NCBI GenBank assembly: GCA_963714125.1
Contig: OY970234.1
Span: 1,798,001-1,862,000, forward strand
DNA length: 64,000 bases
Direction of reading: 5' to 3'
From: CAWCAW01 sp963714125
GTDB lineage: Bacteria; Actinomycetota; Acidimicrobiia; Acidimicrobiales; UBA8190
Made by a program: the position numbers and the translations under genes. Positions 52,844-62,376 of this stretch are shown piece after piece; position 1 is the stretch's first letter; every line of letters begins with the position of its first letter. The notes beneath the pieces are model-generated. The model was not told the origin of the DNA. It made no database searches and worked only from the letters and a program-made list of their open reading frames with translations.

Positions 52844-53779
52844 TCAGCTGCCGAACACGAAGTCCTCGATGATGGCGGTCAGCTCGAGGGGTGTGTCTCC
52901 TTGCAGGCTGTGACCGGCGCCCTCGACGTGGACAACACGAGCCGACGGCAGGCGTCGACGTAATTCAGTCTCGTCCTCATCGCTCAACACCGAGTCAGGT
53001 CGCATGCCGCGGGCCAACAGGACGGGCACGGTGATCGAGGCAAGCGCACTCCACAAATCGTCGAAGTAGTGCGCAGCCGGCTCCGCCGCCGCTGCCTCGT
53101 CGACCACGACCGGCGGTCGGTGGCGCGCCCACCGCCAGACCCAGGTGCCGTCGTCGAGTTGCTCGGCATTGTGCAAGATGCCTCGTCGAAGCGAGGTCGG
53201 TGACCGCGTGGGGTTGAACCGCAGCGTCAGGTCCATCAGCTCGTCAAGGCTGGCGAAGTTGGGCGCCGCCTGAACGAAGTCAGTGATGTGCTTGGCCTTC
53301 GCCCCTTTGATTCCGGGCAGCACGTCGACGAGGACGACCTTGCGGACCAACTCGGGTGCGTAGTCCGCCAGAGAAATGGTGGTGAGGCCTCCGAGTGACA
53401 TCCCCACCACGCCTTGGGCGGCGGGGGCGATGGCGCGTACGACCGTGGCGACGTCGTCAGCGTTGCCAGCGGTGTTCATCTGCCCGCCGGTACGCGCCCC
53501 GGGGCCGTCGGAGTGGCCATGACCGGGCAGATCGATGGCCACCAGTGGTCGATCCAGAGCCATGGCCACCGTGTCCCACGTGTGGGCGTTCTGCGCGCCA
53601 CCGTGGAGGAACACGAGCTCTGGTTCCTCGTCCTTCCACACCAACGCGCTGAGTCGCCGGCCCTCACCTACTTCGACCGATACGCGCCGCACCACGGGAG
53701 GGCTCTCGAAAGGGAGTCCGTACTCCTCGGCATTCTCGTGAAACAACCCGAACTCGTCGTAGTCGACCCGGTCTGCCAT
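52844..53779 (-). CDS. Alpha/beta hydrolase
   Basis: 311 residues. ELVFLHGGAQNAHTWD forms the oxyanion hole region, GMSLGG holds the nucleophile Ser, and GAGHSLQGDTP the His. Its fold is like haloperoxidase/epoxide-hydrolase relatives. GGAGGAG lies about seven bases before the ATG at 53779. Substrate unknown. Confidence 0.88.
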   Translation of the reverse strand: MADRVDYDEFGLFHENAEEYGLPFESPPVVRRVSVEVGEGRRLSALVWKDEEPELVFLHGGAQNAHTWDTVAMALDRPLVAIDLPGHGHSDGPGARTGGQMNTAGNADDVATVVRAIAPAAQGVVGMSLGGLTTISLADYAPELVRKVVLVDVLPGIKGAKAKHITDFVQAAPNFASLDELMDLTLRFNPTRSPTSLRRGILHNAEQLDDGTWVWRWARHRPPVVVDEAAAAEPAAHYFDDLWSALASITVPVLLARGMRPDSVLSDEDETELRRRLPSARVVHVEGAGHSLQGDTPLELTAIIEDFVFGS

Positions 53780-53866
53780 CCTCGAGCTCCTCCATTGTCC
53801 GCCGACCGATGACGTCGGGGGTTCGACCTGTTTCACCTATGACGGTATGCGCGCCAGGGCGCCGTA

Positions 53867-55780
53867 TCAGTCCTGGTGGTGGGGCGGGGGGAGGTCGAGG
53901 GCCGGGTTGGCGTCGAAGAATCCGGCTGGCACCAGGGCGAACCCGGTTCGCTCCACCGGCATCACCGGCCAATCCTCGGGTCGGACGACGTGAGTGACGC
54001 CGAAGGTGTGCCACACAACGAGGTCGGTGTGCACCAGTGACCTATTGGCCGTGGTCCATCGCGGCAGCCCGTCGCCACCTTGATGTTGGTTGGGATCGTC
54101 CCCGGCGGCCCAACGCTCGCTCGGTTCATAGGGCGTGACCCACAAGTTGTGGGTGGCAAACCCGGCTCGGCGTCCGATACTCGAGTTTGGATCGGCCAAA
54201 AGTGTGGGCGTGGGGCCCGGCACGAGCTTGTAGGCAACTGGATCGCCGGCCGCGTTGGGCACGTCGGGGTTCACGATCTTCCACACCCGACTCCTCGAGG
54301 GATCGACCTGGCGCTGGGCGTCGAGCTCGTGCTCTAGGGCGGTGGAGCGAGCCACAAAAGCGTTGCCCCAAGGGTTTTCTGGTCCGGCCGGCTCGGCTTC
54401 CATGTTGACCTCGTAGATCGAGTTGGCTCTGCCGTCGACTTCGATGTCGAGGCGAGCACAGAACAGGTGTTGATGGTTCGGTGCGGCCAACTCGGCGGTG
54501 ATGCGGGTGGCGTGGGTGAGAGCCTCACCCGGTCGGGTGGCGATGGTGGTGACAATGCCGGTGAGCTTGACTTCCATCTCAATGGTGCCGTCGAGGTAGA
54601 AGTACCAGAAGAACCCGTAGTCGTAGTTTCCTGCCGTGACGATAGAACTCACCACCAGACGTCGGGATCGGCGCACCTCGTTGCTCCCTACCGTGAGATC
54701 GACGTGCTTCCACCCGATGCCCACGTCTTCCTCGTGGATGCATACGGCGCCTTTGATTGCATAGACGTCCCCGGCTTCGCCGACCATGGCGGCGTCGAGA
54801 TAGCGGATCTCGCCGAGGCAATCGCAGCCGGGGGTGAGGGGGTTGGCCATCTTGCCCAAGCCCCACTCACTGGCGTCGAAGGCGTTCTTCCATCCGTGCA
54901 TGGGGCCTGGGTCTCCGTAAGGGACGACCATTTCGGTGATGGAGGCGCGGTGCAAGATGGACCGGGCTCGACCGTGATCCTCATAGCTCACAGCGTGGAG
55001 GACGATCCCCTCGTGGGGATCGAGGCTGACCCGCATCGACCAGCGCTGCCAGCGCAGGACGTTGCCATCCAAGGTGAAGCTGGGGCCGTCGGGTTGGGTG
55101 ATCTCGATGGGTCTGAGATCGTCTCGCCACGGCCCGGTGTCGCTCGCTTGGTACCGACCGAGACCGTCCGGCACCGGGGCGCCGCCATGATCGATCACCT
55201 CGAGCACCTCGTGGCGACCGAGGTCAACCAACGCGACAACGCCTTCGATGGGACGCGCGTAAGGATTGTCCTGCGGCTCGTCGCGCCGGTACGAAATGGC
55301 GCGACCGAGGCGGCGTCCGTGTTCTTCGGGGAGGCCGAAGCGCCCCGCCGGCCACGGGCTCACCTCTACCTTGGTCCAATCGTCGATGCCCCGCCGGCGC
55401 ATAGCTTCCTGCCAGCGCGGGTCGGCCCGTACGGCGTCGGCGGTCAGCCAACTCTCCTCAACCAGCATGGTGGGACACACCCCGTCCACTTCGGTGATCG
55501 CTACCACCGCGTCGGTTGTCAGCGAGACCAGCACTTCGGTGCAGGACAGGTCTGGTCCGCACACAAGCCGAAAGCGCACTTGCCGGTCGATGTCGTTGCC
55601 TCCGAGCAGGTAGGTGGCCAGTGCATCTTTGTTCGGCTCTTCGTGGTACACGTCGGCGAACCTGGCTGTATCGGGAACGCGTGGGTCCGCTCGCACGATG
55701 TCGACGGCGCGCCGAAGCTCATAGGCCGACAGGGGGTCAAGGGGGTGCGGGAGCGATGATGTCGAGGAAGCCGGGTCCAT
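53867..55780 (-). CDS. Copper-containing primary-amine oxidase
   Basis: 637 residues, normal length. The TPQ-precursor Tyr is in TAGNYDYGF, the catalytic Asp in FDASEWGLGKMAN, and the HxH copper pair in HQHLFCARLD. It oxidises primary amines to aldehydes with release of ammonia and hydrogen peroxide. No signal peptide is seen, so it may be cytoplasmic. Start ATG at 55780. Confidence 0.92.
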   Translation of the reverse strand: MDPASSTSSLPHPLDPLSAYELRRAVDIVRADPRVPDTARFADVYHEEPNKDALATYLLGGNDIDRQVRFRLVCGPDLSCTEVLVSLTTDAVVAITEVDGVCPTMLVEESWLTADAVRADPRWQEAMRRRGIDDWTKVEVSPWPAGRFGLPEEHGRRLGRAISYRRDEPQDNPYARPIEGVVALVDLGRHEVLEVIDHGGAPVPDGLGRYQASDTGPWRDDLRPIEITQPDGPSFTLDGNVLRWQRWSMRVSLDPHEGIVLHAVSYEDHGRARSILHRASITEMVVPYGDPGPMHGWKNAFDASEWGLGKMANPLTPGCDCLGEIRYLDAAMVGEAGDVYAIKGAVCIHEEDVGIGWKHVDLTVGSNEVRRSRRLVVSSIVTAGNYDYGFFWYFYLDGTIEMEVKLTGIVTTIATRPGEALTHATRITAELAAPNHQHLFCARLDIEVDGRANSIYEVNMEAEPAGPENPWGNAFVARSTALEHELDAQRQVDPSRSRVWKIVNPDVPNAAGDPVAYKLVPGPTPTLLADPNSSIGRRAGFATHNLWVTPYEPSERWAAGDDPNQHQGGDGLPRWTTANRSLVHTDLVVWHTFGVTHVVRPEDWPVMPVERTGFALVPAGFFDANPALDLPPPHHQD

Positions 55781-55912
55781 GGTGTTGTCGTAGCACCCGG
55801 CCAGCCGGCGTGCGGTCGATCACGATGCTCGGCCGGTCGAAGAAGGTCCGGCAAAGACCCAGTGGCTACGATCGCCACCCATGAGTTCGACACAACAGGA
55901 AGGCACAACCCG

Positions 55913-56773
55913 ATGAAGGTCGGCATCGCACTGGGCACGGTACGACCCGAGCGTTGGACCGAGGTGAGCCGCGAAGCGGATCGGCTCGGCTACGAATCGG
56001 TCTGGATGCCCGAGCACCTGGTGCTCCCGGTGGCCTCCGATGGCAGCCCCTATGCGGGGGCGGCGCACCCACCAATCCCTTCGGACGTGCCCGTCTTCGA
56101 CGCCTTCGCCTATCTGTCCTACCTCGCCGGTTGTACCGAGCAGATCCGTTTCGGTACCCACGTCTACAACATCGGCCTGCGCCATCCCTTCGTGGTGGCT
56201 CGGGCCGTCGCCACTCTCGACATCGTTTCGGGCGGGCGGGCCGAGTTCGGTGTCGGCGCCAGTTGGCTCGAGGCTGAATGGGACGCCGTAGGGCTTGACT
56301 TTGCCAGCCGGGGAACCCGGGTGGACGAGGCCATTGCCGTGTGCCAACGGCTGTGGAGCGATGCCGTGATCGAGCATCACGGCAAGAATTTCGATTTCGG
56401 ACCCGTCATGTTCGAACCGAAACCCGTCCAGTCTCCGTGGCCGCCCATGCACATCGGAGGTGACGGCGCCGCTGCTCTGCGTCGCGCCGCCCTGGTCGGC
56501 GACGGGTGGATCCCCATGAACCACACCATCGAGCAGCTCCCGGCCTCTTTGGCGCGCATCGCCGAGTTACGCGACAGCGTCGGACGCCCGGGGACTGTCG
56601 AAGTCACCATGGGGGTGCACGGCGATCTCGAAACACTGCGCCGCGCCGCGGAGGCCGGCGTGGGGCGCGCCCTCGTCAGGCCGTGGTCCAGCGGGCGTCA
56701 GACCATCGATGGACTGCGCCGCTTCGCCGACGAGGTGCTCGGCGAAGCAACCGCACTGGCGATCGGACCTTAG
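55913..56773 (+). CDS. LLM-class F420-dependent oxidoreductase
   Basis: 286 residues, TIGR03619-like by eye. MKVGIALGTVRPERWTEVSR, GYESVWMPEHLVLPV, TLDIVSGGRAEFGVGASWLE and PPMHIGGDGAAALRRAA follow the family order. It is the third such enzyme in the window. AGGAAGG lies about ten bases upstream of the ATG at 55913. Substrate unknown. Confidence 0.85.
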   Translation: MKVGIALGTVRPERWTEVSREADRLGYESVWMPEHLVLPVASDGSPYAGAAHPPIPSDVPVFDAFAYLSYLAGCTEQIRFGTHVYNIGLRHPFVVARAVATLDIVSGGRAEFGVGASWLEAEWDAVGLDFASRGTRVDEAIAVCQRLWSDAVIEHHGKNFDFGPVMFEPKPVQSPWPPMHIGGDGAAALRRAALVGDGWIPMNHTIEQLPASLARIAELRDSVGRPGTVEVTMGVHGDLETLRRAAEAGVGRALVRPWSSGRQTIDGLRRFADEVLGEATALAIGP

Positions 56774-56798
56774 AAAGCTCCGGATGCGGCCATTTCGG

Positions 56799-57896
56799 TT
56801 ATCGACGGACCCGATAGGCGGTGACCGGAGCCGAAAAGCCCTTCAACTCGAGCGGGGGGAGTTTGTCGAACTCCACTGCGTCACATCCATCGCGGACGCG
56901 ATCTGACGCGCACACGGTGCCCGGTTCCGCGGCCGCCACCAGCCGGGCCGCCAGGTTGACGTCGGGACCGTAGAGATCGCCGAAGATGGAGATCATCTCG
57001 CCGGTAGCCAACCCGACACGCACCGGCGGGAGCTCACCCCCGGACGCCTCGACCAGTTCCAAGGCAATGGCACAGGCATCGGTGGCGTCGTCGGAGACGA
57101 ACATGACCTCGTCCCCGATCATTTTGACGATCTGCCCGTTGCCTCGCGTCACGATGTCAGAAGTCCGGCTGTCAAAATCCATCAGCACCTCGGTGAGTCC
57201 CCGCACCGACAGCGTCGAGGTCTGGGCGGTATATCCCACTAAGTCGACGAATCCGACGGTGCGCAACAGGGTCACCGCTGACCGCTCGTCATCTGTCGAC
57301 CAGATCCCTTCGGTCACCGTCACGATCTGGCGTCGCAGCACGGCGTCGAGGGCGCGGACGAAGGAGGGGAGCAGAGTTTGGGCGACCTCGGCGTACTCCT
57401 TGACGACGTCGACGTAGGGGGCGCCGGAATCTCGGCGCGGCAGCTCGAAACGCAGTCGGAAGGCACCCACAAGTGTTTCGGCCACTCGGGTCATGGCGTT
57501 TCCCGCCACCCGGGCCACCTGCAGCGTCGCCTCTTCGCCCAGCAAGGTGGTGCTCGTCAGGGCCAGGAGCTCGATGGCAGCGGCTTCGTCGGCCGTCACG
57601 GGTGCGTCAGGATCAGTGGCGAGTCCGACGGCGGCAATCAACTGTCTGGCTGCCGGCCATTCCATGCCCGTGGATGCCACGACGTCGCCCAACGTTCGGG
57701 TCGTGCGCGGGCGCAGGTTGAGATCGAGAGCCAGTTCTCCGAGGTTCGAGGCCGCCGCCACATCGGCCACGGTGGCACCACGACTCATGACGTAGTGCAC
57801 CAAGCCGAGCCGGTCGGTGGCGTCGGGTGCAGTGGGGTCATAGAGCCCCAGGCGCTCGAGCTCATCGGGGTCGGGGAGCTTCGGTTCTTCGCTCAT
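56799..57896 (-). CDS. Class III adenylate/guanylate cyclase, Rv1264-like
   Basis: 365 residues. The N-terminal about 190 residues resemble the regulatory domain of mycobacterial Rv1264-type cyclases (helical, begins LPDPDELERLGLYDP). The catalytic domain has GFVDLVGYTAQT (metal Asp), IVKMIGDEVMFVSDD (Lys and second metal Asp), and GPDVNLAARL (Asn and Arg of the transition-state pair). It would make cAMP in the cytoplasm and might respond to pH, as in Rv1264; this last is inference. Confidence 0.88.
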   Translation of the reverse strand: MSEEPKLPDPDELERLGLYDPTAPDATDRLGLVHYVMSRGATVADVAAASNLGELALDLNLRPRTTRTLGDVVASTGMEWPAARQLIAAVGLATDPDAPVTADEAAAIELLALTSTTLLGEEATLQVARVAGNAMTRVAETLVGAFRLRFELPRRDSGAPYVDVVKEYAEVAQTLLPSFVRALDAVLRRQIVTVTEGIWSTDDERSAVTLLRTVGFVDLVGYTAQTSTLSVRGLTEVLMDFDSRTSDIVTRGNGQIVKMIGDEVMFVSDDATDACAIALELVEASGGELPPVRVGLATGEMISIFGDLYGPDVNLAARLVAAAEPGTVCASDRVRDGCDAVEFDKLPPLELKGFSAPVTAYRVRR

Positions 57897-57967
57897 GACA
57901 CCACCATGGAGGACAAGCCGAGATTATGTCGCACTGAAGGGTGACTACGATCCGCGCCGTGCCCGTT

Positions 57968-58387
57968 ATGACAGCCCCGGAGATGCAGCGGTTCCTCGTC
58001 GAGTCGTTTCCCGAGACGCCGCCGTCGTTTGTGGTCGACGAGGTGGCCGACTGGGGGGTACGGCTTCGTCTCCCCGTTACGACGGCCCACAGTCGGCCCG
58101 GGGGAACCATCTCAGGCCCGACCCTCATGGCGTTGGCCGACAGCGCGGCATGGTTGGCCATCCTCGGCCAGATCGGGCCAGTGGCGTTGTGCGTCACCAC
58201 GAGCCTGCATATCGATTTTCTTCGCAAGCCGGCGCTCGTCGATCTGTGTGCCGAAGGCCGGCTGCTCAAGCTCGGCCGCCGCTTGGCTGTGGTGGACGTG
58301 TTTTTGCGTTCAGAAGGGAGTGAGGACGTCGTTGCTAAGGCCCAAGTGACGTATTCAATCCCGCCCGGGACGGCGCCTCCGGGGTAA
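57968..58387 (+). CDS. PaaI-like thioesterase (hotdog fold)
   Basis: 139 residues. HSRPGGTISGPTLMALADSA contains the family helix with Asp, and TTSLHIDFLRKPALVDLCAE the second strand pair. Acyl-CoA thioesterase function is likely. Alternative starts are GTG at 57941 and 57959. It diverges from the cyclase gene. Confidence 0.82.
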   Translation: MTAPEMQRFLVESFPETPPSFVVDEVADWGVRLRLPVTTAHSRPGGTISGPTLMALADSAAWLAILGQIGPVALCVTTSLHIDFLRKPALVDLCAEGRLLKLGRRLAVVDVFLRSEGSEDVVAKAQVTYSIPPGTAPPG

Positions 58388-58469
58388 AGCATCACGATGA
58401 GCCGTGACATCGATTGGCGCCAGCGTGTCAGATTTTGACAACGCGGTGGGACCGATTACCGTCACCGAG

Positions 58470-60038
58470 ATGCCGGATTACGACGTCATCGTCGTTGGCG
58501 CTGGGCACAACGGACTCACGGCGGCCGCCGTCATGGCCCGAGGCGGTATGCGGGTCCTGTGCCTCGAGAAGAACCACTTCATCGGCGGCATGGCGTCCAC
58601 AACCGAACTGGCCCGTGGTTATCAGTTCGAGCTGGCCGGGTCGATCCAGTTCCCCATCCCCGATGAGATCTTCGACGATCTCGAATTCTCGTCGTGTCCC
58701 ATCTACGAGCCCGAGGTGCAATCGGCCACCATCGGTGCCGCGGGTGAGCCACCGATCCTGCTGTACAGCGACCCCACTCGATTGCTCGACCATCTCGGCG
58801 AGACGCTCGGGCTCGAGGCCGTGTTGGGGATGGCCGAGGTGGCGGCGTGGGCCGAGGCGCCGGCGCGCGCCATCGGCCGGTTTGAGGTCCGCCAGCCGCC
58901 CAAAAGCCTTGATGAGATGTGGGCGTGTGCCACCAACGAAAAAGAGCGCGAGGCCATTCGCATCGCCATGTTCGGCAGCGTGATGGACGTCGTCGATCAG
59001 TTCCTGCCCGATCGAGAGAAACACGCTCAGATCCGCAGCATGCTGAGCTTTTTGGCGGTGAACTCGACCTACCGAGGCCCGTATACGCCCGGCAGCGCGC
59101 TCTGCCTTGCTTTCGCTCTGGCTTCGCCGAACGGCGCCACCATGTCCAAGGTGCGCGGCGGGATCGGCACCCTGTCGGACCACCTCGCCGCTCTCCTCGA
59201 GCGACATGGGGGCGAGCTGCGCCGTCACGTCAAGGTCTCGCGCATAGAAGTGTCCGAGGGGCGCGTCACCGGGGTGGCTTTGACTGATGGCGAGGTCGTC
59301 ACGGCTCCGATCGTGGTGTCCAATCTCGACCCCACGGTCACCTTCACCCAGTTGCTCGACCGCGCCCTGCTCCCGCCGGCGTTTGTGCAACGCATCGATG
59401 CCATCGATCACCGGGCTGCTTACTTCCAGATCCATTTCGCCCTGAATGGATTGCCTGAGTACATCGGCCCCTACGAGGTGCTGAACGAGGCCGACTTTCG
59501 GCACAACGTGACGTTCTTCGGCACGGCCGAGCAGATGCAACGGGATTTCGAAGGCTGCGTACGAGGTCGGGTTCCCGAGTCGCCGTCGTTCAACCTTCAG
59601 ATCCCGACCTTGCGCGACCCCAGCATGGCTCCTGCCACCAAGCACGCCGCCAGCGGTTTCGCCTTCTACTTCCCGATCGGCGCCACTCATGCCGAGCAGT
59701 CCCAGTTGCGCGACGAGATGGCCGGTCGCATCGTGAGCAAGATCACCACCTTCGCCCCGAACTTCCCCGAACTCGTCGATCGGCAGTTCAACTACCCGGC
59801 GTATACCTACGAGCTGATGTTCGGCTGTACGGGCGGCGATTTCACCCATGGGCTGTTGCAGCCCGAGTTCATGGGCCCGTTCCGCCCCGGCGCCAGGGGG
59901 TGGCCCGACAATCCAATCCCGATCGAGGGCCTGTTCCTGTGTGGTGCGGGGTGCCACGGCGGGCCCGGGGTCACCTTCATACCGGGCTACAACTGTGGTT
60001 TCGCCGTACTCGACGAGGTAAGCGCCTCGCGGTTGTAG
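58470..60038 (+). CDS. FAD-dependent oxidoreductase (phytoene-dehydrogenase-like)
   Basis: 522 residues. DYDVIVVGAGHNGLTAAAVMARGG forms the dinucleotide site (GxGxxG), LEKNHFIGGMAST continues it, and CGAGCHGGPGVTFIPGYNC is the C-terminal FAD motif. It resembles the PYROXD2/CrtI-like family. Substrate unknown; no carotenoid genes nearby. The ATG at 58470 gives MPDYDVIVV. Its end overlaps the convergent DUF2834 gene by 52 bases. Confidence 0.86.
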   Translation: MPDYDVIVVGAGHNGLTAAAVMARGGMRVLCLEKNHFIGGMASTTELARGYQFELAGSIQFPIPDEIFDDLEFSSCPIYEPEVQSATIGAAGEPPILLYSDPTRLLDHLGETLGLEAVLGMAEVAAWAEAPARAIGRFEVRQPPKSLDEMWACATNEKEREAIRIAMFGSVMDVVDQFLPDREKHAQIRSMLSFLAVNSTYRGPYTPGSALCLAFALASPNGATMSKVRGGIGTLSDHLAALLERHGGELRRHVKVSRIEVSEGRVTGVALTDGEVVTAPIVVSNLDPTVTFTQLLDRALLPPAFVQRIDAIDHRAAYFQIHFALNGLPEYIGPYEVLNEADFRHNVTFFGTAEQMQRDFEGCVRGRVPESPSFNLQIPTLRDPSMAPATKHAASGFAFYFPIGATHAEQSQLRDEMAGRIVSKITTFAPNFPELVDRQFNYPAYTYELMFGCTGGDFTHGLLQPEFMGPFRPGARGWPDNPIPIEGLFLCGAGCHGGPGVTFIPGYNCGFAVLDEVSASRL

Positions 60039-60463
60039 CGGATCTGCCTCTCCACGAAGGCCAGATAGAAGGCCATGGAGAAGGCCAGGCTGGTGAAGAG
60101 GCTCATGACAAAGAAGATCCACGGGGTCCGTAGCCCCCGGCGTCGCCCGTCGACGATCGTCCACAACGGAAGCAGCACGAGGTTCACCATCGTGTAGTCC
60201 TGGGCGGCGGAATCCGAAGCCCAGTTCGAAAAGAGGGCTTTGACGTAGTTGACGTAACTGGCGGTGTGCGGATTGTGGTGAACGTATCGGACGTTGAAAT
60301 ACCAGCCGAGGCACAGCGAGACGAGTCCGAAGAAGTAGAACAACCCTTCGAGCAGTGATACCGATCCGGCCTCTCCGTGGGCGAAGAGCCGCCGGTTGGA
60401 GCTAAACGCGAAGGCGGTGCTGGCCAATCCCAGCACGGCGTAGAACACAAGCGAAGTCGTCAT
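59987..60463 (-). CDS. DUF2834-type membrane protein
   Basis: 158 residues with about four helices. The middle and end, YVKALFSNWASDSAAQDYTM, WTIVDGRRRGLRTPW and LAFSMAFYLAFVERQI, match the DUF2834 layout by eye. The ATG at 60463 follows GGGGGAG. Function unknown. Its last 17 codons overlap the oxidoreductase gene on the opposite strand. Confidence 0.75.
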   Translation of the reverse strand: MTTSLVFYAVLGLASTAFAFSSNRRLFAHGEAGSVSLLEGLFYFFGLVSLCLGWYFNVRYVHHNPHTASYVNYVKALFSNWASDSAAQDYTMVNLVLLPLWTIVDGRRRGLRTPWIFFVMSLFTSLAFSMAFYLAFVERQIRYNREALTSSSTAKPQL

Positions 60464-60617
60464 AGCTCCCCCAGGGCGCTCCGTAGTGGTGGCCAGCATG
60501 TATCGAACATCCGGCCCTGACAATTCGATGTGGGGACGATGGGGGAGAGGCAAGCCACGCCTCCCGACTCGGCCAGGGTCGGCCTGGTACCTTTCCGCCT
60601 TGGGGATTGGGCGAGAC

Positions 60618-62273
60618 GTGAACGAAGCTCCAGTAGTCATGCAGACCACCGACGTTGCACCGCGTCCGCAGGCCGCTTTCTATCTCCACCTCCTAACGCT
60701 GCTGGCCGCCGGGGTGGCCTTGGTCACCGAAGCTCCCAAGCTCTGGTTCGATCTCGACGAATGGGACTTTCTTGCCCACCGCGGTGTCACTCTCGGCAAC
60801 AACGGCATCTTCTATCCGCACAATGAGCAGTGGTCGACGATTCCGATCCTGATATGGCGAGGGATCTTCAATCTGGTCGGAGTACGGGACTACTGGCTTT
60901 ACTCCCTTCCCACGATCATCGCCCATCTTCTGGTCGTCTATCTCGTGTGGCGGCTCATGCTCCGTCATGGCGTCGAGCCGTGGACGGCGACGTTGCTGGC
61001 CGCGGCGTTTGCCTTCATCGGCGTCGGATGGCAGGACCTCATTTGGGCGTTCCAGCTCGGGTTCGTGGGTTCGGTAGCCTTCGGCCTTCTCGCCATCGAA
61101 GCGGTGGAAGCGGGTCGGCGGCTATGGCTTCCCGCTATCTGGTGTGTCTGCGCACTGATGTGTTCGGACATCGGTATTCCCATGGTGGCTGCCTGTGGGC
61201 TTGTGGCTCTGGCGAATCGAAAGCCGAAGCTGGCCGCGTACAGCGTGGGACCTCCCGCTGCCGTCTTTCTCCTTTGGTACGTGGCCGTTGGCCACAACGG
61301 CGCCACCTCCGACTTCCAGAACTTGCACCCCGGGACGCTGGCTTCCTACGTGTGGACGGGGCTGACCTCGAGCACGGGAGGTTTTCTCGACGCTTCCACC
61401 TCCGTCGGGGCAGTGGTGGTCATCATCCTCCTGGGCGTTGCCATCGCCCGGCGCAACGTGCCGGCGGCGCTGACATTCTCGGTCGTCATCTTCTATGCGT
61501 TCGTCGCCCTCGGCAGGCTGCAGTTGGGAGCGGCGCAGGCCGCCGCATCGCGCTATTCCTACGTGGCCATCGCCCTCTTCTTGCCTCTGGCCGGCCAGCT
61601 CATCACCGACCTAACGAAAGCTGCATTTCTACGAGTGATTATCCTGGCCCTGCTCGTTTTGCTCGTGGTTGCCAACTACGACGTGCTCCACAGGAGCGAG
61701 GAGGGCCGGCAGTACTACTTGGCCATCAACGGCCAACACGTACAGATGAATGCCGCCGCCTACTTGCTGAGCCAAGGCAACCGGTTTCCCGGTCGATACC
61801 CGGCTGGAAGCCAGTGCAGCACCATTGGAACTTTGGTGTGCGTCACTCAGGACGTTCCCACCCTGTCGACGCTGGCGTCGTGGGTGCACCACGGGCAGTT
61901 CCCCGTCCTTCAAACGGTGCCGCCGGTCTTTCTCGACGCCGAGCGGGTCGTGTTGGGCATCTCCGCATCGCCTCAGCGTGGCTACCGGGGCAATCTTGCC
62001 TTTTCTCCGGCCAGCTCGCCCGCGTGCGCGAGTCTGGGAGCAGGAGAAACCGCTGTCGCCAACCTTGACACCTCCGGCTCGCTTCGACTCGTTACCGCGC
62101 ACAAGTCGATTGTGACGGTGACACTCCCGGGGAATCCGGCCGAGCCCCGCCTCGCTGTGGTCGTCCTGGCCAAGCGCGCCGACCAATGGCTGAACATACC
62201 TGCAGGGCCCTATGCGAGCGCCGACGTCTCGGCTTCGTCTGCGGTTCAGCTCTGCGAGGCATCGGCCCCTTAA
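60618..62273 (+). CDS. Multi-membrane glycosyltransferase-like protein
   Basis: 551 residues. About ten helices (20-410), with LWFDLDEWDFLAHRGVTLGN after helix 1, where the DE pair resembles the acidic site of GT-C glycosyltransferases of the PMT type. The last about 130 residues are a beta-rich outside domain with several Cys. No known lipid-linked donor genes are adjacent, so the reaction is inferred only. GTG start at 60618. Confidence 0.7.
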   Translation: MNEAPVVMQTTDVAPRPQAAFYLHLLTLLAAGVALVTEAPKLWFDLDEWDFLAHRGVTLGNNGIFYPHNEQWSTIPILIWRGIFNLVGVRDYWLYSLPTIIAHLLVVYLVWRLMLRHGVEPWTATLLAAAFAFIGVGWQDLIWAFQLGFVGSVAFGLLAIEAVEAGRRLWLPAIWCVCALMCSDIGIPMVAACGLVALANRKPKLAAYSVGPPAAVFLLWYVAVGHNGATSDFQNLHPGTLASYVWTGLTSSTGGFLDASTSVGAVVVIILLGVAIARRNVPAALTFSVVIFYAFVALGRLQLGAAQAAASRYSYVAIALFLPLAGQLITDLTKAAFLRVIILALLVLLVVANYDVLHRSEEGRQYYLAINGQHVQMNAAAYLLSQGNRFPGRYPAGSQCSTIGTLVCVTQDVPTLSTLASWVHHGQFPVLQTVPPVFLDAERVVLGISASPQRGYRGNLAFSPASSPACASLGAGETAVANLDTSGSLRLVTAHKSIVTVTLPGNPAEPRLAVVVLAKRADQWLNIPAGPYASADVSASSAVQLCEASAP

Positions 62274-62302
62274 GCGAATCCTCAGCCGATTCGGTGACAG
62301 CG

Positions 62303-62376
62303 TCGGGGAGACGGGATTCGAACCCGCGACCTCCTGCTCCCAAAGCAGGTGCGCTACCAGGCTGCGCTACTCCCCG
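62303..62376 (-). tRNA. tRNA-Pro (UGG)
   Basis: Reverse strand: acceptor CGGGGAG/CTCCCCG, D arm GCGC/GCGC, anticodon stem CCTGC/GCAGG around loop TTTGGGA (anticodon TGG), T loop TTCGAAT and discriminator A at 62303. CCA not encoded. Confidence 0.95.

Noticed and set aside
58428..60314. A 628-codon minus-strand open frame
   Set aside because: It is the shadow of the FAD oxidoreductase. It has no recognisable motifs.
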